Shown: positions 43,901 through 52,961 of the stretch, in pieces
Numbering within the stretch: the stretch's first letter is position 1
How the letters are laid out: each line of letters opens with the position of its first letter
Assembly (NCBI RefSeq): GCF_041378895.1
Contig: NZ_CP144212.1
Location: 1,597,501 to 1,661,500, forward strand
Direction: 5' to 3'
Source of the DNA: Dechloromonas sp. ZY10
Lineage (GTDB): Bacteria; Pseudomonadota; Gammaproteobacteria; Burkholderiales; Rhodocyclaceae
Length of the DNA stretch: 64,000 nucleotides
Notes under the pieces: model-generated
The model's database searches: none
What the model was told of the DNA's origin: nothing
Seen by the model: the letters and a program-made list of their open reading frames with translations, nothing else
Position numbers and translations under genes: made by a program

Positions 43901-44101
43901 TCATGGGCGCGGCGGCAGGTAGGCCTTGCCGCCAGTCAGGTAGGCGAAATCGAGCGGCAGGTGGCCGGGGGCGGGCCAGCCGAGGAGGAGGTCTTCGGCG
44001 TCGGGCAGCGAGGCGCCGGAGCAAAGGATTTGCTCGGCGAGTGGCACGAACTGATCGAGTGCCGCCCAGAAGCGGCTTTCGTGAGTCAGCTGGAGGTCCA
44101 T
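43901..44101 (-). CDS. Small hypothetical protein downstream of sbcC
   Basis: 66 residues: DLQLTHESRFWAALDQFVPLA, then EQILCSGASLPDAEDLLLGW and PAPGHLPLDFAYLTGGKAYLPPRP. The ATG is preceded on the minus strand by AAGGGAGGCAAGC, a near-perfect ribosome-binding site, which is why I list it. It starts 71 bases after the sbcC stop and could be co-transcribed. No family recognised. Confidence 0.5.
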   Translation of the reverse strand: MDLQLTHESRFWAALDQFVPLAEQILCSGASLPDAEDLLLGWPAPGHLPLDFAYLTGGKAYLPPRP

Positions 44102-44172
44102 GCTTGCCTCCCTTGGCGGGGTGTTTGGTGTTCTGACTCGCCGCCTGCCGCTTTGTTCAACCCGGCCAGGGG

Positions 44173-47100
44173 TCAGCCGGCAATGCTCAGCCGCGAATGC
44201 CCGACACCGCCACCCTTGTCGACGCGGATTTGCGCCGGGATGCGTTCCTTGAGCGCCTCGACGTGGCTGATCACGCCGATGGTCTTGCCGCTGGCGTTGA
44301 GCGTGTCGAGCGCGGTCAGGGCGATGTCGAGGGTGTCGCCGTCAAGGGTGCCAAAGCCTTCGTCGAGGAACAGCGAGTCGATCGAGGTTTTGTGGCTGAC
44401 CAGATCGGAGAGTGCCAGCGCCAGCGCCAGACTGACCAGGAAGCTTTCGCCGCCGGAAAGCGTGCGGGTATCGCGGGCGACGTCGCCTTGCCAGTTGTCG
44501 ACCACCTCCAGTTCCAGTTCGCCGCTGCCTTTGCGCCGCAGGGTGTAGCGGGCATGCAGGCGGAGCAGATGGCGGTTGGCAAGTTGCAGCAGGTGGTCGA
44601 GGGTCAGGCCTTGGGCGAAACGGCGGAATTTGTCGCCCTTGGCCGAGCCGATCAGGCCGTCGAGCTGCTGCCACAGATCGCTGTCGCGGGTCTGCGCGGC
44701 GATTTCGGCAAACAGCGCTTGCTGGCCCTGGCGGAGTTCCCGGTCGCGGGCGAGCAGGGTGCGCAGACTGCCCAGGCGTTCGGCAAGCTGCTGGCGTTCC
44801 TGATCGAGCCTGGTCAGTTGCTGCTCCAGGGTGTCCAGATCAGGTAGCGGGGCTACCGCATTTACATTGCCCGATGGACTCCCGTCTGAATCGGCCCCGG
44901 ATGCATCCGCCAGACCGTCGGCTGGCGCCGCTGCAACAGGCCATTCCGGCGGCCGTTCGGCCCGCAGCCGGGTGAGTTGTTCGCTGGCGGCGGCGTGCAG
45001 GGCTTCGGCTTGCTTGAGTGCTTGTTCGCGCGTTTCCTTGAGTTGCTGCAGGGCTTGCCGTTCCTCGGTAGTCAGCAGCGCGGCGCGGTAGGCCTCTTCG
45101 TCGGCAAAGGGGCTGGCGGCCAGTGCCTGCTGCCAGGATTCGCGGGCGGCGGCGAGCGCGGTGCGCAGGCCGGCCTCCTGTTCGGCGAGTTGCTGGCGGC
45201 GGCCGTCGCTGGCGGCCAGGGCCTGGCTGGCCGTGGCGTAGGCGCTTTCGGCGGCAGCCAGTCGGGCCGCGTGTGCTTCGGCGCCGGATTCGGCCAGCGG
45301 CTCCACAGGTGGTTCGGCGAATGGCTCGGCCGCTTCGGCAGGTCCCAGGCCGAGCGCCGGGCTGGCATCGGCGTTTTCGCTGTTGTCTACGGTCGACCGT
45401 GAAAAATCGGAAAAATCCTGGGTTGCCAGCGCGGCCAGGGTTTCCTGCCAGCGGGCGGCGGTTTCCCGGGCGGTTTGGGCAGCGACTTGCTCGCGGCCAA
45501 GTTGCTCGCTCAGACTGTGGCGGCGTTGCTGGCGCTGTTGCCAGTCGCGCCATTCGGCCTGGCGTTGACTCAGCCAGTTGGCCGTCGCTTCCAGGTGGGC
45601 TTCGTCCGGCAGGCTATGGCCGGCGGCAGCGAGATCGGCCTGCAATGCGGCGTCGAGATCGGCCAGCGCCCGGCGGTTGTCTGCGGCCGCCTTGTCCAGT
45701 GCTGCCCGGCGCTGGGCGAGGTTCTGGATTTCCTGGTCGAGCAGGGCCAGCGCATTGGTGGCCTTGAGTACGGCTTCGTTGCTTTGGGCCTGTTGCTGGC
45801 GGGCTTGCTGCAAGCTTTGTTCGCCGGCCTCGGCGGCGTGCAGGGTTTGCCGGCTGGTCTGGCTGGCCTGTTCGGCTGCGGCGCTTGCGGCCGCCAGTGC
45901 GGCCGGGTCCTGCCAGAGTTCTTTCCCTGGCACTCCGGCGCTGTCCCCACCGGGCGGTAGCGAGGCGGCTAGGGTCTGCCAGTATTCCTGCCAGCGGCGC
46001 AGGTGGCGTTCGAGTTCGGTTTGTTGCGCTTGCCAGCCTTGCAGGCTGGCCTGCTGGGCGGCGAGTTTTTCCTTGGCCCGGTTGCCGTCCTCGCGGGTTT
46101 GTTCGAGCGCGGTTTCGGCGGCTTGCAGCGCTTGTGCGGTGGCGTCCGGGTCGAGCGAGGCATAGGCGGCGACGGCGGGGTGCTCGGTTGCGCCGCACAG
46201 TGGGCAGGGGCTGTCGGCTTGCAGTTCGCGCCGCCAGGCTTCGAGGTCCTTGATCCGTTGTTCCTGCGCCAGCAGCTTTTTCTTGTCGGCCACCGCCTCG
46301 GCTTGCAGTTTGTAGCGCTGGCGCAGGCCGGCCAGTTCGGTTTCGAGGGCCTGCCGGGTTTGTTCGCCGGTTTGCCGCTGCGCTTGCAACTGGCGGGCGG
46401 TGGTGGCGAGTTCCTGGCGTTGCTGGCCGAGTTCGCCCAGTTGCTGCCAGATGCCGTGCGCTTGCCGGGCTTGTTCGGCCGCTTGTCGCCATTCGCTGAG
46501 GAGGCGGCCTCCCAGGCGGGTTTGTTGCTGCTGTTCGCACTGGGCCAGGTGGTGGCTGGCGGCGGTTTTTGCCTGTTCCGCCTGGTTGACCGTGGTTTGC
46601 TGCCGTTCTCTGGCCTGTTGTTGCTGCAGGCTTTGTCCGGCCAGTTGCCGGCTTTCGTCGGCCAGCTGCGCGGCCTGCGCCCGCAGTTTGTCGCGGCTGG
46701 CGAAGTCGCGCTGCCAGCCTTCGAGTTGTTCGCCGAGCCGGGCACGGCCGGCGTGCTCGCTCAGGAATTGCGTCAGCGTCCGGCATTCGTCTTCGAGGTG
46801 GCGGACCCGCTGCCCGGCCAGCTCGGCCAGTGTTCCGGCCGCGCTGGCGGCGGCGCTGGCCGCCGCGTTTTGCCTTTGCCTCAACCGGGCTTGCTGCCCG
46901 GCGATCTCACTGCTTTGCCGCTGGTTGTCGCTCAGGGCTTGTTCGGCAGCCAGCCTGGCGGCGTGCACCGCTTGCAGTCGGGCCGCCGGCTCGCCGGCGG
47001 CCAGCCGGGCTAGGCCCGGGGCAGCCTCGGCAAGCGCGGTCCGGGCTAGGCGCAGGCGTTCGCTGGCGGCTTGCTGTGCTTGTTCGGCCCGGGCTAGGTC

Positions 47101-47847
47101 AAGCCGCCACTGGCGTTGGGCGTGCAGGGTTTGCGTCTGCACGAGCAACTGCTGCTGGCGCTGTTCGAGGCCGACCTGTTCCTGTTCGGCTGCCGTGCGG
47201 GCTTCCTCGCCGAGCAGTTCGACGCCGTCGGCGCGGGCCTGCAGCTGGGCGACGCGGGCGCGGGCATCGCGGGCCTGCTCGAATACCCGTTGCGAAATCA
47301 GGCCGTAGATTTCGCTGCCGGTCAGTTCTTCCAGCAGTTCGGCGCGTTCGTTGGCGCTGGCGTTGAGGAAGGCGGCAAAGCCGCCTTGCGCCAGCAGCAT
47401 CGACTTGGTGAAGCGGGGGAAGTCGAGGCCGGTGATCCGGGCGATCTGTTCCAGTTTTTCCTTGCTCTGGCTGGTGATGATTTCGCCCTTGCCGGTGCAC
47501 AGTTCGACCCTGGGCGCCTGCAGCGCACCGTCGGCCTTGTCGCGGGAGCGCCGCTGGCTCCAGAAGGCGCGGTAATGCGCGCCTTTGACCTCGAATTCGA
47601 CCTCGGCCAGGCAGTCGGCGGTGTGCCGCGTCATCAGGTCGTTGTCGCCGGCCGAAATGCTCTTCAGGCGCGGCGTCTGGTGGTAGAGCGCGAGGCAGAT
47701 CGCGTCGAGCAGCGTCGACTTGCCGGCGCCGGTCGGGCCGACGATGGCGAACAGGCCGTTGTCGGCAAACGGCGGCCGGGTGAAGTCGATCTCCCATTCG
47801 CCTTTCAGCGAATTCAGGTTTTTCAGGCGCAGGCGGAGGATCTTCAT
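44173..47847 (-). CDS. sbcC: Exonuclease SbcCD subunit C
   Basis: 1224 residues. The N-terminal ATPase half has Walker [10 protein letters not shown] (residues 37-45). Long coiled coils flank the zinc hook CPLC (Cys548, Cys551). The C-terminal half has the signature [17 protein letters not shown] and Walker [14 protein letters not shown]. With SbcD it cuts hairpins and covalently blocked DNA ends. Near residues 814-820 the second coiled coil contains SRSTVDN, encoded by a copy of the dispersed palindrome, followed by an acidic Pro/Ala-rich insert. Its ATG overlaps the marR stop by 4 bases. Its partner sbcD is 6 kb away, not adjacent as usual. Confidence 0.93.
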   Translation of the reverse strand: MKILRLRLKNLNSLKGEWEIDFTRPPFADNGLFAIVGPTGAGKSTLLDAICLALYHQTPRLKSISAGDNDLMTRHTADCLAEVEFEVKGAHYRAFWSQRRSRDKADGALQAPRVELCTGKGEIITSQSKEKLEQIARITGLDFPRFTKSMLLAQGGFAAFLNASANERAELLEELTGSEIYGLISQRVFEQARDARARVAQLQARADGVELLGEEARTAAEQEQVGLEQRQQQLLVQTQTLHAQRQWRLDLARAEQAQQAASERLRLARTALAEAAPGLARLAAGEPAARLQAVHAARLAAEQALSDNQRQSSEIAGQQARLRQRQNAAASAAASAAGTLAELAGQRVRHLEDECRTLTQFLSEHAGRARLGEQLEGWQRDFASRDKLRAQAAQLADESRQLAGQSLQQQQARERQQTTVNQAEQAKTAASHHLAQCEQQQQTRLGGRLLSEWRQAAEQARQAHGIWQQLGELGQQRQELATTARQLQAQRQTGEQTRQALETELAGLRQRYKLQAEAVADKKKLLAQEQRIKDLEAWRRELQADSPCPLCGATEHPAVAAYASLDPDATAQALQAAETALEQTREDGNRAKEKLAAQQASLQGWQAQQTELERHLRRWQEYWQTLAASLPPGGDSAGVPGKELWQDPAALAAASAAAEQASQTSRQTLHAAEAGEQSLQQARQQQAQSNEAVLKATNALALLDQEIQNLAQRRAALDKAAADNRRALADLDAALQADLAAAGHSLPDEAHLEATANWLSQRQAEWRDWQQRQQRRHSLSEQLGREQVAAQTARETAARWQETLAALATQDFSDFSRSTVDNSENADASPALGLGPAEAAEPFAEPPVEPLAESGAEAHAARLAAAESAYATASQALAASDGRRQQLAEQEAGLRTALAAARESWQQALAASPFADEEAYRAALLTTEERQALQQLKETREQALKQAEALHAAASEQLTRLRAERPPEWPVAAAPADGLADASGADSDGSPSGNVNAVAPLPDLDTLEQQLTRLDQERQQLAERLGSLRTLLARDRELRQGQQALFAEIAAQTRDSDLWQQLDGLIGSAKGDKFRRFAQGLTLDHLLQLANRHLLRLHARYTLRRKGSGELELEVVDNWQGDVARDTRTLSGGESFLVSLALALALSDLVSHKTSIDSLFLDEGFGTLDGDTLDIALTALDTLNASGKTIGVISHVEALKERIPAQIRVDKGGGVGHSRLSIAG
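45388..45401. repeat. Near copy of dispersed palindrome inside sbcC
   Basis: TACGGTCGACCGTG, 13 of 14 core bases, followed by AAAAATC. It is in frame within the non-conserved insert of the second coiled coil of SbcC. Confidence 0.65.
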
Positions 47848-48347
47848 GCTTCGAGGCGGTTCAGCAACAGGGACAGGGCATGGTCGAGCGCATCGCGCTC
47901 GGCCGCTGGCAGCGGTGCGAGCAGGCGTTCGAGGTTGGCGACGTGGGCGGCAAGCGCGGCGTCGATGCGTTCCAGCCCCAGCGGGCTGAGTTCGACCATC
48001 AGGCTGCGGGCATCGTCAGGATTCGGGCTGCGTTTGACCCAGCCACGGTGTTCAAGCCCGTGCAGGCGATGGGTCATGGTTCCCGAACTGACCATCAGCG
48101 CCGAGAACAGTGCGGTTGGCGCCAGCCGGTAGGGCGGGCCGCTGCGGCGCAGGGTGGCGAGCACGTCGAATTCCCAAGGGCTCAGATCGAAGCTGGAAAA
48201 AGTCGTGCGCAGTTCGCGGTCGAGCAGCGCCGCCACCCGCTTCAGGCGGCCGAGCGGCCCCATTGCGCGGGTGTCGAGGTCAGGCCGGTGTTCTTGCCAT
48301 TGGGCAAGAATCTGATCGACAGCATCGGTGGGGCGGGGCGGGTTCAT
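47844..48347 (-). CDS. MarR-family transcriptional regulator
   Basis: 167 residues with a winged [68 protein letters not shown]. The DxRS wing motif is present. It is divergent from an EamA transporter with a symmetric candidate operator between them, and its stop overlaps the sbcC ATG. It probably represses the transporter and itself, and so may influence sbcC expression. Confidence 0.9.
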   Translation of the reverse strand: MNPPRPTDAVDQILAQWQEHRPDLDTRAMGPLGRLKRVAALLDRELRTTFSSFDLSPWEFDVLATLRRSGPPYRLAPTALFSALMVSSGTMTHRLHGLEHRGWVKRSPNPDDARSLMVELSPLGLERIDAALAAHVANLERLLAPLPAAERDALDHALSLLLNRLEA

Positions 48348-48363
48348 GGTGACCGGGAAAATG

Positions 48364-48377
48364 TCTCGATTTCGAGA
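48364..48377. promoter_or_regulatory. Candidate MarR operator
   Basis: TCTCGATTTCGAGA, a 6+2+6 perfect inverted repeat between the divergent marR (start 48347) and EamA (start 48420) genes; a typical size and place for a MarR dimer site. Confidence 0.6.
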
Positions 48378-48419
48378 TTATATGCTAGGCTAAATTATCT
48401 TGAATTAGAGGTAATTTGG

Positions 48420-49334
48420 ATGCGCAAGCTGGCGATCGGCGATCAACAAGCATTTTCTCCTGCCGTGTCTCCCGGTGTTGCGACCCGGTTGCGCGATACC
48501 TGCTTAACCGCTTTGGCGCCTTTGCTATGGGGGACGACGTATTTGCTCAGCAGCGAAATCCTGCCGCCGGAGCGACCCCTGACCACGGCTGCGCTGCGCG
48601 TGCTGCCGGCCGGTGCCTTGCTGCTGCTGTTCTGCCGGTATCGGCCACGGGCCGGTGAGTGGTGGCGGCTGGGGGTGCTGGCCTTGCTCAACATCGCCGT
48701 CTTTCAATCCTTGCTGTTCGTTGCTGCCGCTCGCTTGCCGGGCGGTGTGGCGGCGGTGCTCGGGGCGGTGCAGCCGCTACTGTTGCTGCTGCTGGGCTGG
48801 CTGGTCGATGATCGTCGCCCGGCGCTGCTGGCCTGGTTGGGCAGTGTTGGTGGCATTGCCGGTCTGGCCTTGCTGCTCCTGGGGCCGCAAGCCGCCTGGA
48901 ATGGCGTGGGCGTTGCTGCCGCGCTGGTCGGTGCCGCCGGCATGGCGCTGGGCACCTGGCTGGTCCGGCGCTGGCACCTCGGCATGCCGGTACTGGCTGC
49001 CACGGGTTGGCAGTTGGTGCTGGGCGGACTGCTGCTGTTGCCGCTGGCGTTAAGCGGCGAAGCGGCGCTGCCGCCGTTGAGCGGCACTCAGCTTGCGGCC
49101 TATGTCTATTTGTCGCTGGCCGGTTCGGCGCTGGCCTACAGTTTGTGGTTTCGTGGTCTGGCCCGCTTGTCGCCGCTGGCAGCCTCGGCATTGGGGTTGC
49201 TCAGTCCGCTCTGTGCCAGCGTGCTCGGCTGGCTGGTGCTGGGGCAGACATTGGGGGTGGGCGCATGGTCGGGGATGGCGCTGGTACTCGCCAGTGTGGT
49301 GCTGATCCAGTGTGCCGGGCCGGGGGGGGCTTGA
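48420..49334 (+). CDS. EamA/DMT-family transporter, MarR-linked
   Basis: 304 residues. ATG 48420 lies 8 bases after AGAGG. Ten hydrophobic segments in two EamA repeats, with LAPLLWGTTYLLSSEILPPERPL at the start and YSLWFRGLARLSPLAASALGLLSPLCASVLGWLVLGQTLG in the second. The substrate is unknown. The divergent MarR protein is the likely regulator. Confidence 0.88.
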   Translation: MRKLAIGDQQAFSPAVSPGVATRLRDTCLTALAPLLWGTTYLLSSEILPPERPLTTAALRVLPAGALLLLFCRYRPRAGEWWRLGVLALLNIAVFQSLLFVAAARLPGGVAAVLGAVQPLLLLLLGWLVDDRRPALLAWLGSVGGIAGLALLLLGPQAAWNGVGVAAALVGAAGMALGTWLVRRWHLGMPVLAATGWQLVLGGLLLLPLALSGEAALPPLSGTQLAAYVYLSLAGSALAYSLWFRGLARLSPLAASALGLLSPLCASVLGWLVLGQTLGVGAWSGMALVLASVVLIQCAGPGGA

Positions 49335-49371
49335 CCAGACGGTGGCACGACGCCTGAAAATCGCCAATTTT

Positions 49372-49385
49372 TCCGGTCGACCGTA
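49372..49385. repeat. Divergent dispersed palindrome between EamA and ccoG genes
   Basis: TTTTC-CGGTCGACCG-TAAAA: ten central core bases exact with A/T-rich arms, in a position where a shared terminator for two convergent genes is expected. Confidence 0.55.
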
Positions 49386-49454
49386 AAAGCGTGTAGCCAG
49401 GGAAAAAGAGAACGCCGCCCGGGGCTTGCCGGGCGGATGGGGGGAACGGTTTTC

Positions 49455-50864
49455 CTACGGCATCCAGAATTTGGATTTTTCCTGGGCGCCGATCTTGCTG
49501 TCGTTGCGGTCGCTGACCTGGAAATCGATCCGGTTCGGACCTTGCGGCAGGCTGCCGGGTTCGGCGCGGATGGTCAGGGTCAGGCTGCCGTATTCGCCGG
49601 CCGGGACAGTCAGCGCGGTTTCGCCGGCAATCTGGAGTCCCTTGTCTTCGGCCAACCCGACGCTGAGCTGGCGGGCGACGTGGCTGGCATTGAGGATGCG
49701 CAGGCGGAAAGTGTTTTCGATCAGGCCGTCGTCGGCCTCGCGGGCCAGCGCGGTGCGGTCGTCTTTCTGAATTTCGACGCGCAGCACCGGGCGGGTCGCC
49801 AGCGACCAGGCGGTGGCAATGGTCAGGCCGCAGAGCAGCAGCGCATAGACCAGAACGCGCGGCCGCAAGGCCCGGCGCAGCACGGTGCCGAGCGTGTAGC
49901 GCTGGCTGATCGCGTTCTCGGTCGAGTAGCGGATCAGGCCGCGCGGGTAGTTGAGCTTGTCCATCACCTGGTCGCAGGCATCGATGCAGGCGGCACAGCC
50001 GATGCACTCGTTCTGCAGGCCTTCGCGGATGTCGATCCCGGTCGGGCAGACCTGTACGCAGATACCGCAATCGACGCAGTCGCCCAGTCCGGCAGCCTTC
50101 GGGTCGGTGCCCTTGGGACGGGCGCCGCGCGGGTCGCCGCGCTGGTCGTCGTAGGCGATGATCAGCGTGTCCGGGTCGAGCATCACGAACTGGAAGCGGG
50201 CGTAGGGGCAGATTTGCCGGCACATCTGCTCGCGCAGGAAGCCGGCGTTGCCGTAGGTCATGAAGCCGTAGAACAGCGCCCAGAACAGCGACCAGGCGCC
50301 GGCGTTGAAGCTGATCAGTTCGCCGAGCAGTTCGCGGATCGGCACGAAGTAGCCGACGAAGGTGATTCCGGTCCACAGCGCGAACAGCGACCAGGCCAGG
50401 TGCTTGCCGCCCTTGACCGTGAGCTTGCGGGCGTTCCATGGCTGGGCGTCGAGCTTGATCCGTTGCGAACGATCGCCTTCGATCTTCTTCTCGATCCACA
50501 GGAAGATTTCGGTATAGACCGTTTGCGGGCAACTGTAGCCGCACCAGATGCGCCCGGCGACGGCGGTGAACAGGAATAGCGCCAGCGCGCCGATGATCAT
50601 CAGGATCACCAGGTAAATGGTGTCCTGCGGCCACAGCACCAGGTCGAAGAGATAAAACTTGCGCGCGTCGATGTCGAACAGCACCGCCTGGCGGCCGTCC
50701 CAGGGAATCCAGCAGACGCCGTAGAAGACGATTTGCGTCAGCCAGACGAAAAACCAGCGCCAGCGGGTGAAGGGGCCGTCGACCGAGCGCGGGTAAACCT
50801 TGGCTTCGGGGTCGCCGGCAGGCTTGATCTCGATGACTTTTCTCGGGGGCGGGGTGGCTGACAT
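49455..50864 (-). CDS. ccoG: Cytochrome c oxidase accessory protein CcoG (FixG/RdxA)
   Basis: 469 residues from ATG 50864 (further in-frame codons upstream give no family sequence). Membrane helices are interspersed with WCGYSCPQTVYTEIFLW-type cysteines. Two 4Fe-4S clusters read CVDCGICVQVCPTGIDIR and CIGCAACIDACDQVMDKL. The C-terminus is a periplasmic Ig-like domain. CcoG is a cupric reductase that supplies Cu(I) for cbb3-type cytochrome oxidase assembly. The ccoNOPQ genes are not in the window. An NsrR-like gene is divergent. Confidence 0.93.
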   Translation of the reverse strand: MSATPPPRKVIEIKPAGDPEAKVYPRSVDGPFTRWRWFFVWLTQIVFYGVCWIPWDGRQAVLFDIDARKFYLFDLVLWPQDTIYLVILMIIGALALFLFTAVAGRIWCGYSCPQTVYTEIFLWIEKKIEGDRSQRIKLDAQPWNARKLTVKGGKHLAWSLFALWTGITFVGYFVPIRELLGELISFNAGAWSLFWALFYGFMTYGNAGFLREQMCRQICPYARFQFVMLDPDTLIIAYDDQRGDPRGARPKGTDPKAAGLGDCVDCGICVQVCPTGIDIREGLQNECIGCAACIDACDQVMDKLNYPRGLIRYSTENAISQRYTLGTVLRRALRPRVLVYALLLCGLTIATAWSLATRPVLRVEIQKDDRTALAREADDGLIENTFRLRILNASHVARQLSVGLAEDKGLQIAGETALTVPAGEYGSLTLTIRAEPGSLPQGPNRIDFQVSDRNDSKIGAQEKSKFWMP

Positions 50865-51067
50865 GCGGACTCGCAGAAAATTGCATCCTCGCCGGGCGAG
50901 GATAAGCAAAGTCTTAAATATGAATTTAAAATTCCTCTTTATGGTAGCTTGCACCCCATGCCGAAGCAACTGGATTTGCCGCTTTTGCTAATCCAAAGAG
51001 GTAATCAATATCAATCTTTGGTGGTGCCTGCGTATATACTGGCCGGGTCATTACTTCGATTACCGGC

Positions 51068-51541
51068 ATGCATATCACCCTGCACACCGACTATGCCTTG
51101 CGCGTCCTGATCTATCTCGGCGCCAATCAGCATCGTCTGGCGACGATCCAGGAAATCTCGGAGCGCTTCGAGGTTTCGCGCAGCCATATGATGAAAGTGG
51201 TCAACCAGCTGATCCGCAGCGGCTATGTCGAAGGCCAGCGTGGCAAGGGTGGCGGCCTGCGTCTGGCGCGGCCGGCAACGCAGATCGGAATCGGCCGGGT
51301 GGTGCGCGACATGGAAAACGATCTGGCCCTGGTCGAGTGCTTCGATACCGGCAGTCGCTGCCTGCTGACCGGCAGCTGCCGCTTGCGCTCGGTGCTTGGC
51401 AATGCGCTGGACGCCTTTCTCGCCAGCCTCGACCAGCAGACCCTGGCCGATCTGCTATCGCCCAAGCAGCACGAAATCCTGCATGTGCCGGTGGCGGCCA
51501 TCGGCGGCCGGCGGCAAGCCGGCCAGACCGCTGCCGATTGA
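51068..51541 (+). CDS. nsrR: Rrf2-family regulator, NsrR-like
   Basis: 157 residues. HITLHTDYALRVLIYLGAN and the HTH segment RSHMMKVVNQLIRSGYVEGQRGKGGGLRLA match NsrR. Three cysteines (Cys91, Cys98, Cys104) precede RLRSVLGNALDAFLASLDQQTLADL, the NsrR C-terminus. NsrR is an Fe-S nitric-oxide sensor that represses NO-detoxification genes. It is divergent from ccoG and followed by a long dispersed palindrome that may serve as terminator. Confidence 0.85.
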   Translation: MHITLHTDYALRVLIYLGANQHRLATIQEISERFEVSRSHMMKVVNQLIRSGYVEGQRGKGGGLRLARPATQIGIGRVVRDMENDLALVECFDTGSRCLLTGSCRLRSVLGNALDAFLASLDQQTLADLLSPKQHEILHVPVAAIGGRRQAGQTAAD

Positions 51542-51557
51542 GTGCCGGCAGCAAAAA

Positions 51558-51591
51558 TGCCGATGTTCACGGTCGACCGTGAACATCGGCA
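51558..51591. repeat. Dispersed palindrome, 34 bp, between nsrR and a convergent EamA gene
   Basis: Perfect 34-base palindrome: arm TGCCGATGTT, exact core CACGGTCGACCGTG (51568-51581), complementary arm. It is flanked by A5 on both sides, so it could work as a terminator. It is the longest copy in the window. Confidence 0.93.
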
Positions 51592-51596
51592 AAAAC

Positions 51597-52445
51597 TCAA
51601 TGCCGGGTGGTCCACCACACGCCGCTGCCGGCGATCACGATACCCAGCCACTGGCTGCCGCTCAGTCCGTGTCCGAAAAGCAGCCAGTCGAGTAGCGCGG
51701 CGGCAACCGGAAGCAGGTAGAACCAGCCGGCGACCTGGCTGATTTGCCCTTGGCGGATCAGCAGGACCAGCAGGCTGACTGCGCCGGCCGAAACGATCAC
51801 GCTCATCCAACTCAGCGCCAGCACGAACTCGCTGTGCCAGCGCACCGGCTCGGGCTCATACCACCACCAGCCGATGGCGCACACCATCGTGCTGATCAGG
51901 CACTGCAGGCTGCCGCCGGAAAAGGGATGCATCGCTGCGCAGCGGGCTTTCTGATACAGATTCCCGGCGCACAGCGCGAACAGGCCGAAGAAGGATGCCG
52001 CCAGCGCACTGACCGGCAGGGGCTGTTCCCCCTGGCCGGGCGCGAGGACCAGGGCGACGCCGGCCAGACCGAGCAGCAGGCCGAGGCCTTGCCGGAGGCC
52101 AAGGCGTTCGCCGAGCAGCCAGGGGGCGAGTACTGCGATTAGCAGTGGTTGCAGCGCGATGATCAATGCCGAAACTGCCGCCGGCACGCCGCCGGCGATA
52201 CTGTGAAAGACGCCCAGTGAAAACAGGCCGACGCCGAGCAGGCCGGCCAGGGCATAGTCTCGTCCCGCCCGCCAACTTTGCGGCCACGGCGCGCCCACCA
52301 GGCGGGCGAGCCCGGCGAGCAGCAGGGCGGCCAGAGCAAAACGCAGGGCGAGAAAAGCAAAGGGGCCGGCATGCGGCAGTCCCAGCCGGGCGCCGACGAA
52401 GCCGCTGCCCGAGAGCAGCGCAAAACCGAGAGCGGTCAGGGGCAT
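51597..52445 (-). CDS. EamA/DMT-family transporter
   Basis: 282 residues. ATG 52445 gives PLTALGFALLSGSGFVGARLGLPHAGPFAFLALRFALAALLL, the EamA start. Ten hydrophobic segments, with HSIAGGVPAAVSALIIALQPLLIAVLAPWLLGERL at the end of the first repeat. It is 17 bases downstream of the tautomerase gene on the same strand, so probably the second gene of a LysR-controlled pair. Confidence 0.88.
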   Translation of the reverse strand: MPLTALGFALLSGSGFVGARLGLPHAGPFAFLALRFALAALLLAGLARLVGAPWPQSWRAGRDYALAGLLGVGLFSLGVFHSIAGGVPAAVSALIIALQPLLIAVLAPWLLGERLGLRQGLGLLLGLAGVALVLAPGQGEQPLPVSALAASFFGLFALCAGNLYQKARCAAMHPFSGGSLQCLISTMVCAIGWWWYEPEPVRWHSEFVLALSWMSVIVSAGAVSLLVLLIRQGQISQVAGWFYLLPVAAALLDWLLFGHGLSGSQWLGIVIAGSGVWWTTRH

Positions 52446-52462
52446 GCGTGTATTCCCCAGGC

Positions 52463-52858
52463 TTACAGGCGAGGCTGGGCAAGGCGGCGGGCGGCCTGGG
52501 TCTGGCCGGCGTAACCCCAGTTTTCGGCAGGAATTTCGCGGATCACCAGATAGCTGGCTTCTGCCAGCGGGCCGCATTCGCGTTCGAGCAAGGCGTTCAG
52601 GGCGGCGATGAAGGCGGCTTTTTCCTCCGCCCGGTTGCTGCCGGCGGTGATGCAGACTTCGCCGTGGCAGGCTTGCCAGGGTGCAGCGACCGGCTTGCCG
52701 GCGATGAACCAGGCGGCCTCGCGTTGTTCGATGCGGACCGCCGTCACTTCGCCGCGTTTTCCGAGCTGTTCGCTGAGCAGGCGGGTAGCCGCCGCTGCCA
52801 GGGTTTGTTGTTGGTCGGTGGCGAGCGGGCGGTTCAGGGTCAGTTGCAGATAGGGCAT
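52463..52858 (-). CDS. Tautomerase-superfamily protein (4-OT/MIF-like)
   Basis: 131 residues starting PYLQLTLNRPLATDQQQTLAAAATRLLSEQLGKR; the N-terminal Pro after Met is the catalytic base of the superfamily. The sequence contains two beta-alpha-beta halves (PYLQLTL; HGEVCITAGSNRAEEKAAFIAALNALLERE), as in MIF-like members. It is divergent from a LysR regulator and upstream of an EamA transporter. The substrate is unknown. Confidence 0.8.
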   Translation of the reverse strand: MPYLQLTLNRPLATDQQQTLAAAATRLLSEQLGKRGEVTAVRIEQREAAWFIAGKPVAAPWQACHGEVCITAGSNRAEEKAAFIAALNALLERECGPLAEASYLVIREIPAENWGYAGQTQAARRLAQPRL

Positions 52859-52920
52859 GGCGAGCTCCGGTGGTTTGAGGGTGGCCCACTGTAAATCTGC
52901 TAGTTATATTTAAAAAATTG

Positions 52921-52939
52921 ATTAATACTGGTTATTAAT
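52921..52939. promoter_or_regulatory. Candidate LysR binding site between tautomerase and lysR
   Basis: ATTAATA-N5-TATTAAT, a 7-bp inverted repeat in the AT-rich divergent region, with spacing compatible with an LTTR box. Position is the main support. Confidence 0.4.
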
Positions 52940-52961
52940 TTGATTTTTAAATTTTGTGACC

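Noticed and set aside
43877..44548. Plus-strand ORF opposite the sbcC 3' end
   Set aside because: Ser/Arg-rich shadow frame; the minus-strand SbcC Walker B region and the small ORF with a strong ribosome-binding site explain the sequence better.
50880..51067. FNR box between ccoG and the nsrR-like gene
   Set aside because: There are ATCAATATCAAT-like bases around 51005-51017, but no TTGAT-N4-ATCAA arrangement.
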